From positions 1-57,358 of the forward strand of contig DASXUF010000102.1 in assembly GCA_036504975.1 (NCBI GenBank): DNA of 57,358 nt, written 5' to 3'. Below are positions 50,752 to 57,358 of the stretch, piece by piece. How positions within the stretch are numbered: the stretch's first letter is position 1; every line of letters begins with the position of its first letter. The position numbers were made by a program, and so were the translations under genes. The notes below the pieces were generated by a model. The model ran no database searches. It saw only the letters and a program-made list of their open reading frames with translations, and was not told where the DNA came from. This DNA comes from Candidatus Binatia bacterium. GTDB lineage: Bacteria; Desulfobacterota; Binatia; UBA9968.

Positions 50752-53700
50752 ATGTCCAAGAAATCCAGCGTCAATTCCCGGAAACCTGCTCTTAAGAAAA
50801 AGCGCCCGCCGTCGAAGCAGTCACGCGCTGTGGTGGGACATGACGTCGAGGCGCTGAAGCAGGAACTCGCCGAGGCTTTAGAGCAACAGACCGCTACCAG
50901 CGAGATCCTGCGCATGATCGCCCGCTCTCCGACCGAGCTCGGGCCTGTGATGATGACCATCGCAGAGACTGCGGCCCGGCTATGTGACGCAGATGACGCC
51001 CTTGTTCGGCGTCTCGATGGCAATATCTCACGCCTCGTCGCCCACTTTGGACAGATCCCGACCGCGCATGCGTTGGGTGAGGGTGATGTCGTCGATCGTG
51101 GCTCAGTAGCAGGCCGTGCGATCATTGACCGAAAGACCGTCCATGTCCATGACCTCCTGGCAGCCGAAGCCGACTTCCCCGCACTCAAGACCCGCGGGAT
51201 CGCCATGGGTGTCCGGACCGGCTTGGCGGTGCCGCTGATGCGTGAAGGTGTTCCTATCGGCGCGATCAATATCCGCCGGACGGAAGTGCGGCCTTTCACC
51301 GACAAGCAGATCGCGCTCCTCAAAACCTTCGCCGATCAGGCCGTGATCGCGATCGAGAACGTCCGTTTGTTCCAAGAGTCGCAGGCGAGAAACCGCGAGG
51401 TTGCAGCGCTCCACGACGTGACGGCCGCGGCCAGTCAATCATTGGAGATCAATCCCGTGCTCCAGGAGGTGGTGCGGAAAATCACCGAAATCTTCCGTTT
51501 CGATGCAGTGAGGATCCGCCTGTTCGATCCCGGAACGGAGAGCCTGATTTTAAAGGCCTCGCATGGAGCCGGCGAGGAAGCGTTAGGCGCTACGGTCTTT
51601 CGGCGCGGGGAAGGGATCATGGGTAGGGTCGCCGAAACGGGGGAGCCGATGGTCTTCGAGGACGTGAACACCGATCCCCGCTATCGGGAGTTCAGCCGGA
51701 CGAGGGGATCGAAAGACGCGGGATTTTCTTTCTTTGCGGTGTTCCCGATAAAGGCCAAAGGAGCTTTTGCCGGGCTGATCGTGTGCCTCGGCGAGCAGCC
51801 GCGAAAATTAACGCCCGAAGAGACGCGGCTGATCGGCTCGATGTCGGACCACATCGGCGTCGCTCTCCACAACATCAACCTATTCGAGGAGCTAAAGAAC
51901 AAAACCGGCGAGCTAGAAACCTCCAACTCGGAACTTCGCGAGGCGCTGGAGCAACAGACCGCGACCAGTGAGATCCTGCGCGTCATCGCCAGCTCGCCGA
52001 CCGACATTCAGCCTGTGCTGGATACGGTGATACAAAATGCGGTGAGACTTGCCGGCGCCAAGCAAGGTCATGTTCGTCAGTATGATGGTGAGTTCTTCCG
52101 ACTGGTTGCCCATTACGGCGAAACCCCTGAACAGCTCGCTATCCTCCGATCCGTCCCTGTCAGGTCCAGTCGCGCATTTCTTGAGAGAAGATCTTTTCAG
52201 GTTCTTGACGAACAACTTGAGACTCCTCCTCCCCCCCAGGCGGTCCTCACCGGAGCACGAACGCTCCTGTCAGTGCCATTGCTTCGAGAAGGAACGGCGG
52301 TCGGAGTCATCACGATTTGGCGCGACTTTGTCGAAGCGTTTACGGAGCGTCAGATCGAGTTGGTTAAAACCTTCGCCGACCAGGCGGTGATCGCCATAGA
52401 GAACGTGCGCCTGTTCCAAGAGCTGCAAGCCCGCAACCGCGACCTCACCGAGGCGCTGGAGCAGCAGACCGCGACGAGTGAGGTGCTGAAAGTTATCAGC
52501 AGTTCACCCACCGATCTACAGCCCGTCTTCCAGACTATACTTTCGAGCATTACCCGGTTGTGCGAATCGAACATCGCTCAAGTCACGCTTTATGATGGCG
52601 AGACGCTGACGACCGTCGCCCAGCACGGCGCCACACCCGAGTTCGCGGAATTTCTCAAGGGTAGCCGCCTTCCGAGCCGCGAGACCCCGACGCGACTGGC
52701 GGCCCTGGAGCGGAGGACGGTCCATGTGACCGATCTACTGGCAGACCCGGAGTTCTCCCTCCCTTCGCTTGAAGTGTACCGAAAGGAGAACGTCCGGACG
52801 GTTTTGTCCGTTCCCTTGCTTCGTGAAGAGAGGCTTATCGGTGTCGTCACGACATGGCGGCGTGAAGTTAGGCCGTTCACCGACAAGCAGGTTGCGTTGG
52901 TTCAGACCTTTGCCGACCAGGCAGTGATCGCAATCGAGAACGTGCGGCTGTTCCAGGAACTCAAAGAGGCGTTGGAACAACAGACTGCGACCAGTGAAAT
53001 CCTGGGCGTCATCGCCAGCTCGCCGACGGATATACAGCCGGTGTTGGATGCCATCGCCCAGAGCGCAGCTCGGGTGTGTGGGTCCGACGACGCGACCATT
53101 CGTCTTCTCAAGGGCGACACGGTGTCGCTGGTCGCGCACTACGGGACGATTCCCACTGGAGTGGCACAGAGACCCTTGGCTTTGCGCACGCCGGGCAACG
53201 AGGCCATGCACCAGCGGAGGACCGTCCACGTTCCGGACATACTGGCCGAGGCGGAAAGGTTTCCCGACAGCGGACCGGTCTCCCTGGGGCGCGGTCTGCG
53301 CACCTACCTTGTGACGCCGTTGCTGCGGGAAGGGGCACCGATCGGCGTGATCGTCATCCGCCGGATGGAGGTGAAGCCTTTTACCGACAAGCAGATAGCA
53401 CTGCTGGAGACTTTTGCCTCCCAGGCCGTCATCGCCATCGAGAACGTGCGGCTGTTCCAGGAACTGCAAGTTCGCAACCGCGACCTCACAGAGGCGCTGG
53501 AGCAGCAGACGGCGACCAGCGAAATCCTGCGAGTGATCGCCAGCTCGCCGACGGATATTCAGCCGGTGTTGGACGTGGTCGCCGAAAATGCCGCACGGCT
53601 TTGCGAAGCAAGTGATGCCCAGATTCGGTTAGTTGAAGGCAGCGGTCTCAAATTGGTCGCTTCCTTTGGATCCATGCCGGCCCCTAGCTTGACCCCGCTC

Positions 53701-56700
53701 AGCCCAAGAAATCCGTCGGGTCAAGCGGCTCTTACACGACAGGCCGTCCATGTTCACGATCTTGCGGCGGCGGTCAAAACGGAGTTTCCCGAAAGCGAGC
53801 CTTTTCAAAAGCGGACCGGCGCACGCACTTTCCTTAGCACGCCGATGGTCAGAGAGGGTAGTGCCATCGGCGTGATCAACGTTAGGCGACTGGAGGTTCG
53901 TCCTTTTTCAGAAAGGCATATCGCACTGCTCAAGACCTTTGCCGACCAGGCGGTGATCGCCATTGAGAACGTCCGGCTGTTCCAAGAGCTGCAAGTCCGC
54001 AACCGCGACCTCACCGAGGCTCTGGAACAGCAGACCGCGACGAGCGAGATACTGCGTGTCATTAGTAGTTCTCCCACAGATGTGCAGCCTGTGATGGATA
54101 CGATCGCCGTGAGCGCCGCCCGTCTCTGCGCTGCCGACGACGCTCATATTTACCGCGTTGACGGCGACCAGCTTCGGCGCGCAGCTTCGTATGGAACCTT
54201 GCCCGCGCCGGGAGACCATGCAATCAGCCGCCAGACAGTGAGAGGCCGAGCCGTCGTCGATCGCAAAACAATTCACATCCATGACTTCCGAACGGTTGCG
54301 GCCGATTTTCCCGAAAGAAGGAGTCCGGAGAGGGATCGAACCTTACTTGCCACCCCATTGATCCGCGAAGGTGTAGCCATTGGCGTGATTGCGATTCGCC
54401 GGTCGGAGGTTCGCCCTTTTTCAGAGAAGCAAATTAAGCTGCTGGAAACCTTCGCCGACCAGGCCGTCATCGCAATCGAGAACGTGCGGCTGTTCCAGGA
54501 ATTGCAGGTGAGGAATCGTGATCTGACGGAGGCTTTGGAACAGCAGACTGCGACGAGCGAAATCCTGCGTGTCATCGCGAGTTCGCCAACCGACCCTCAA
54601 CCTGTCTTTCAGACGATCCTAGACAATGCAGTTCGCCTCTGCGAGGCGCAAAACGGCGCGGTGTTCAGATTTGATGGAGAGGCTTTTCGGGCTGTCGTAT
54701 GGAATAACGTTTCGCCCGCATTGCAGGCTTACATAGAGAAGACGCCGATTCGGCCGGGGCGAGAGAGCGCCCTGCGTCGAGTGGGACTTGAAAAACGGCC
54801 GGTCCATATCCCGGACATGCTTTCTGACCCCGAGTGTATTGTGCCTGAGCCTTACAGGGACGAAGGGATGCGTACGAGCCTCGCTGTGCCGCTCCTTAAA
54901 GAGAATGATTTGATCGGTGCAATCGCGGTCCACCGCCGAGAGGTCCGCCCTTTCACGGACGCGCACATAAAGCTGGTTTCAACCTTCGCCGACCAGGCTG
55001 TGATCGCCATCGAGAACGTCCGTCTGTTTCAGGAATTGCAAGCGCGCAACCGCGATCTCACCGAGGCCCTGGAGCAGCAGACTGCCACCAGCGAGATCCT
55101 CCGCGTCATCGCCAGCTCGCCGACCGATCTCCAGCCTGTGCTCACTGCCGTGGCGGAGAATGCCGCGCGGGTCTGTGGCGCAAAGGATGCCAATATCTTT
55201 CGTATCGAAGGCGATTTGCTTCGACTCGCCTCGGCCTACGGCTCGCTGCCGGCAATGGAAGGGTTCGAGGAAGGCATGATCATCAATCGCGACTGGGTCA
55301 CCGGACGCTCCGTGGTCGACCGGCAAACGATCCACATCGACGACCTCACGGCAGAGGAAACCGAATTTCCGCAGGGCAGCGATTATGCGCGGCGCTTCGG
55401 CCATCGGACCACGCTGGCGACGCCGCTGTTGCGCGAGGGTATTCCCATAGGAGCGATTTTAATTCGCCGGGCGGAAGTGCGGTCGTTCACTGACAGCCAA
55501 ATCAAACTTCTTGAAACATTCGCCTCCCAGGCGGTGATCGCTATCGAGAACGTCCGCCTGTTTCAGGAACTACAGGTGCGCAACCGCGACCTCACCGAGG
55601 CCTTGGAACAGCAGACGGCCACCAGTGAGATTCTGCGTGTTATCGCCAGCTCGCCGACGGACATTCAGCCGGTGCTGGACACCGTAGCCGAGAATGCTGC
55701 GCGATTGTGCGATGCATTGGACGCTGTGATCTATCGGATCGATGGTGAAAGCGTCCAGCCAGTCGCGCATCATGGACCGGTGCCACTCGGACAGGCCGGC
55801 CGGCCGTTAGCTCGGGGCCTGCCGGTGAGCCGGGCCATCTTAGAGCGTCAGACACTTCACATCCCCGATCTCGCAGCGGTAGTGGAAACCGAGTATCCGG
55901 ACGCCAAGCCCCTTCAGCAACAGGGTGGTGGTGGTGTCCGTACGATGCTTGCGACGCCGTTGCTGCGAGAGGGCGTTGCGATTGGAGCTATTTCGATTCG
56001 CCGACAGGAGGTTCGTCCTTTCTCGGAGAAGCAGATCGCTCTCCTCAAAACCTTCGCCGACCAGGCGGTGATCGCCATCGAGAACGTCCGTCTGTTTCAG
56101 GAATTGCAGGATCGTAATCGCCAGCTCAGCGAAGCTCTTGAGCAGCAGACAGCGACGAGCGAAGTACTGCGAGTGATAGCAAGCTCCCCCACAGACTTGC
56201 AGCCTGTTCTCGACGTAGTTGTCGCAAACGCGGCGCGGCTGTGCGACTCGATCGATGCTCAGATTTTTCGTTTTGACGGCAAGATTCTCAGGCTCGCCGC
56301 TAACTATGGGGACGTTCCCGCAAGCGAAGAAATGCCGATCGGCCGCGGCAGATTGGCCAGTCGAGCATTTGTCGACCGCAAGACAATTCACATCCCCGAC
56401 ATCGACGAAGCGGGCGCCGAATTTCCCGATAGCAGGCGCTCCGGACATCGGACACGGCTAGCCACCCCATTGCTGCGCGAAGGCGTCGCCCTTGGTGTGA
56501 TCGGAATTCGCCGGATGGAAATTAGGCCATTTACAGACAGCCAGATCAAGCTGCTCGAAACCTTCGCCGACCAGGCGGTGATCGCCATCGAGAACGTGCG
56601 ATTGTTTAAAGAGCTAGGCGAGCGCAACGCGGAATTGCGGGAGGCGCTGGAGTATCAAACGGCAACGGCCGAGGTGCTCGGCATCATCAGCCGCTCGCCG

Positions 56701-57358
56701 ACGGACGTGCAGCCGGTCCTCGACGCCATCGTCGAGAGTGCCGCGCGGGTTTGTGGAATTGACGACGTGATGCTGCGACTCCACGAGGGCGACACTATGG
56801 TTTCGCGGGCTCATTTTGGTTCCATACCTATCGTCCGCGTTGAGATCAGTATCGATGCGCCACAGGTTCGCTGGATGCGCGAGCATGGCACGCTCCATAT
56901 TCCCGACGTCCACGCGCAGAACGATTTCCCCACGGTGGGTACCGGCGGCAACTTCCGCACCTGGTTAGCCGCTCCCCTTCGTCAGCAGGGGGAGTTCATT
57001 GGAATGCTGACCGCGCGTCGCATCGAGGTGCGCCCCTTCACTCCGGCGCAGATCAAGCTCCTTGAAACCTTCGCCGACCAGGCCGTGATCGCCATCGAGA
57101 ACGTGCGGTTGTTCAATGAACTCGAAGTTCGTAACCGTGATCTCACCGAAGCCTTGGAACAGCAAACCGCCACTGGTGAAATTCTTTCCGTCATCAGCAG
57201 TTCGCCAACGGACGTTCAGCCGGTATTCGACACTATCGTCAAGAACGCTGCCCGACTATGCGAGGGCTCAGGATGCAGCGTCATCCGCTTCGACGGCGAG
57301 ATGGTCCACTTAGTTGCTCAGCATAATATCTCGGCGGAAGCGCACGACGCCATGCAGC
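50752..57358 (+). CDS. giant tandem multi-GAF-domain signalling protein (partial, runs off window)
   Basis: One reading frame from the ATG at 50752 stays open for 2202 codons to the window end with no stop. It has a Lys/Arg-rich start, then 12 complete GAF domains ending at about 51370, 51895, 52420, 52962, 53463, 53990, 54502, 55032, 55566, 56106, 56611 and 57117, and the start of a thirteenth. GAF 2 is divergent (SLEINPVLQEVVRKITEIF); the others share SSPTDIQPVLD at the start, RTVHVxDL, ATPLLREG and IGVIxIRRxEVRPFT in the middle and FADQAVIAIENVRLFQEL at the end. They are joined by the coiled-coil linker NRDLTEALEQQTATSEILRVI. A histidine-kinase or cyclase output domain is expected downstream. 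Ligands are unknown. Confidence 0.9.
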   Translation, partial: MSKKSSVNSRKPALKKKRPPSKQSRAVVGHDVEALKQELAEALEQQTATSEILRMIARSPTELGPVMMTIAETAARLCDADDALVRRLDGNISRLVAHFGQIPTAHALGEGDVVDRGSVAGRAIIDRKTVHVHDLLAAEADFPALKTRGIAMGVRTGLAVPLMREGVPIGAINIRRTEVRPFTDKQIALLKTFADQAVIAIENVRLFQESQARNREVAALHDVTAAASQSLEINPVLQEVVRKITEIFRFDAVRIRLFDPGTESLILKASHGAGEEALGATVFRRGEGIMGRVAETGEPMVFEDVNTDPRYREFSRTRGSKDAGFSFFAVFPIKAKGAFAGLIVCLGEQPRKLTPEETRLIGSMSDHIGVALHNINLFEELKNKTGELETSNSELREALEQQTATSEILRVIASSPTDIQPVLDTVIQNAVRLAGAKQGHVRQYDGEFFRLVAHYGETPEQLAILRSVPVRSSRAFLERRSFQVLDEQLETPPPPQAVLTGARTLLSVPLLREGTAVGVITIWRDFVEAFTERQIELVKTFADQAVIAIENVRLFQELQARNRDLTEALEQQTATSEVLKVISSSPTDLQPVFQTILSSITRLCESNIAQVTLYDGETLTTVAQHGATPEFAEFLKGSRLPSRETPTRLAALERRTVHVTDLLADPEFSLPSLEVYRKENVRTVLSVPLLREERLIGVVTTWRREVRPFTDKQVALVQTFADQAVIAIENVRLFQELKEALEQQTATSEILGVIASSPTDIQPVLDAIAQSAARVCGSDDATIRLLKGDTVSLVAHYGTIPTGVAQRPLALRTPGNEAMHQRRTVHVPDILAEAERFPDSGPVSLGRGLRTYLVTPLLREGAPIGVIVIRRMEVKPFTDKQIALLETFASQAVIAIENVRLFQELQVRNRDLTEALEQQTATSEILRVIASSPTDIQPVLDVVAENAARLCEASDAQIRLVEGSGLKLVASFGSMPAPSLTPLSPRNPSGQAALTRQAVHVHDLAAAVKTEFPESEPFQKRTGARTFLSTPMVREGSAIGVINVRRLEVRPFSERHIALLKTFADQAVIAIENVRLFQELQVRNRDLTEALEQQTATSEILRVISSSPTDVQPVMDTIAVSAARLCAADDAHIYRVDGDQLRRAASYGTLPAPGDHAISRQTVRGRAVVDRKTIHIHDFRTVAADFPERRSPERDRTLLATPLIREGVAIGVIAIRRSEVRPFSEKQIKLLETFADQAVIAIENVRLFQELQVRNRDLTEALEQQTATSEILRVIASSPTDPQPVFQTILDNAVRLCEAQNGAVFRFDGEAFRAVVWNNVSPALQAYIEKTPIRPGRESALRRVGLEKRPVHIPDMLSDPECIVPEPYRDEGMRTSLAVPLLKENDLIGAIAVHRREVRPFTDAHIKLVSTFADQAVIAIENVRLFQELQARNRDLTEALEQQTATSEILRVIASSPTDLQPVLTAVAENAARVCGAKDANIFRIEGDLLRLASAYGSLPAMEGFEEGMIINRDWVTGRSVVDRQTIHIDDLTAEETEFPQGSDYARRFGHRTTLATPLLREGIPIGAILIRRAEVRSFTDSQIKLLETFASQAVIAIENVRLFQELQVRNRDLTEALEQQTATSEILRVIASSPTDIQPVLDTVAENAARLCDALDAVIYRIDGESVQPVAHHGPVPLGQAGRPLARGLPVSRAILERQTLHIPDLAAVVETEYPDAKPLQQQGGGGVRTMLATPLLREGVAIGAISIRRQEVRPFSEKQIALLKTFADQAVIAIENVRLFQELQDRNRQLSEALEQQTATSEVLRVIASSPTDLQPVLDVVVANAARLCDSIDAQIFRFDGKILRLAANYGDVPASEEMPIGRGRLASRAFVDRKTIHIPDIDEAGAEFPDSRRSGHRTRLATPLLREGVALGVIGIRRMEIRPFTDSQIKLLETFADQAVIAIENVRLFKELGERNAELREALEYQTATAEVLGIISRSPTDVQPVLDAIVESAARVCGIDDVMLRLHEGDTMVSRAHFGSIPIVRVEISIDAPQVRWMREHGTLHIPDVHAQNDFPTVGTGGNFRTWLAAPLRQQGEFIGMLTARRIEVRPFTPAQIKLLETFADQAVIAIENVRLFNELEVRNRDLTEALEQQTATGEILSVISSSPTDVQPVFDTIVKNAARLCEGSGCSVIRFDGEMVHLVAQHNISAEAHDAMQ

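Noticed and set aside
50709..56913. Numerous leftward frames antisense to the GAF protein (several containing repeated LAVCCSKAS-type strings)
   Set aside because: They repeat because the GAF units on the opposite strand repeat; their ends are set by the sense codons.
1..57358. tRNA, rRNA, CRISPR arrays, transposases and prophage genes
   Set aside because: None was recognised; the tandem repeats at 50.8-57.4 kb are protein-coding GAF units, not a CRISPR array.

Overview
The window is a GC-rich, densely coded stretch from an uncultivated free-living bacterium. A b6-type cytochrome complex, many orphan ABC binding proteins, YtcJ-like amidohydrolases, hydantoinase subunits and several families of short palindromic and AT-rich intergenic repeats are reminiscent of soil or subsurface lineages of the Methylomirabilota/Rokubacteria/Binatota or deltaproteobacterial kind. 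That is an impression from gene content, not a proof. No rRNA, tRNA, CRISPR array or transposase was recognised.

Layout. 0-6.4 kb: a respiratory operon with a small membrane protein, Rieske protein, cytochrome b (b6-like), subunit-IV-like protein, an unlisted 55-residue membrane peptide, an octaheme cytochrome c with a coiled coil, and a secreted cupredoxin-like protein. 6.4-9.6 kb: PiT phosphate transporter, a class II aldolase-like protein lacking metal ligands, a small protein and a ferredoxin-NADP reductase-like flavoprotein. 9.7-21.7 kb: two divergent versions of a rhodanese plus amidohydrolase module, a CopC protein, a CopD/cytochrome c/redoxin fusion, and a MacB/LolD-type ATPase with a large FtsX-like permease.

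22-27.7 kb: acetyl-CoA synthetase with AT-richer codon use than its neighbours, a DUF559 endonuclease-like gene bracketed by palindromic repeats, two paralogous ABC binding proteins (one frameshifted) flanking a hicBA toxin-antitoxin pair, then a decayed C-terminal fragment of a second acetyl-CoA synthetase and a perfect palindromic terminator. 27.7-33 kb: a secreted repeat protein whose leader is a clear class I cyclic-di-GMP riboswitch, a membrane TPR protein and a secreted beta-rich protein.

33-46.6 kb: a threonine aldolase next to a heme-oxygenase-like (CADD/PqqC fold) protein with a complete-looking diiron ligand set; an ABC ATPase coupled to a secreted metallo-beta-lactamase-fold protein; a zone of decayed toxin-antitoxin genes lying between two copies of the 3' end of an NrtR-type Nudix regulator; and a leftward catabolic cluster (LLM flavin oxidoreductase, HyuA, HyuB, SDR, KDPG aldolase, dihydroxyphthalate-decarboxylase-like protein). 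46.9-50.3 kb: a peptide-type ABC binding protein and two permeases without ATPases. From 50.75 kb to the end: one uninterrupted reading frame of at least 2202 codons with twelve complete GAF domains and part of a thirteenth, still open at the window edge.

The strongest candidates for something little described are the HDO-like oxidase/threonine aldolase pair, the multi-GAF giant, the octaheme cytochrome b complex with its small subunit, and the c-di-GMP riboswitch controlling an extracellular repeat protein.
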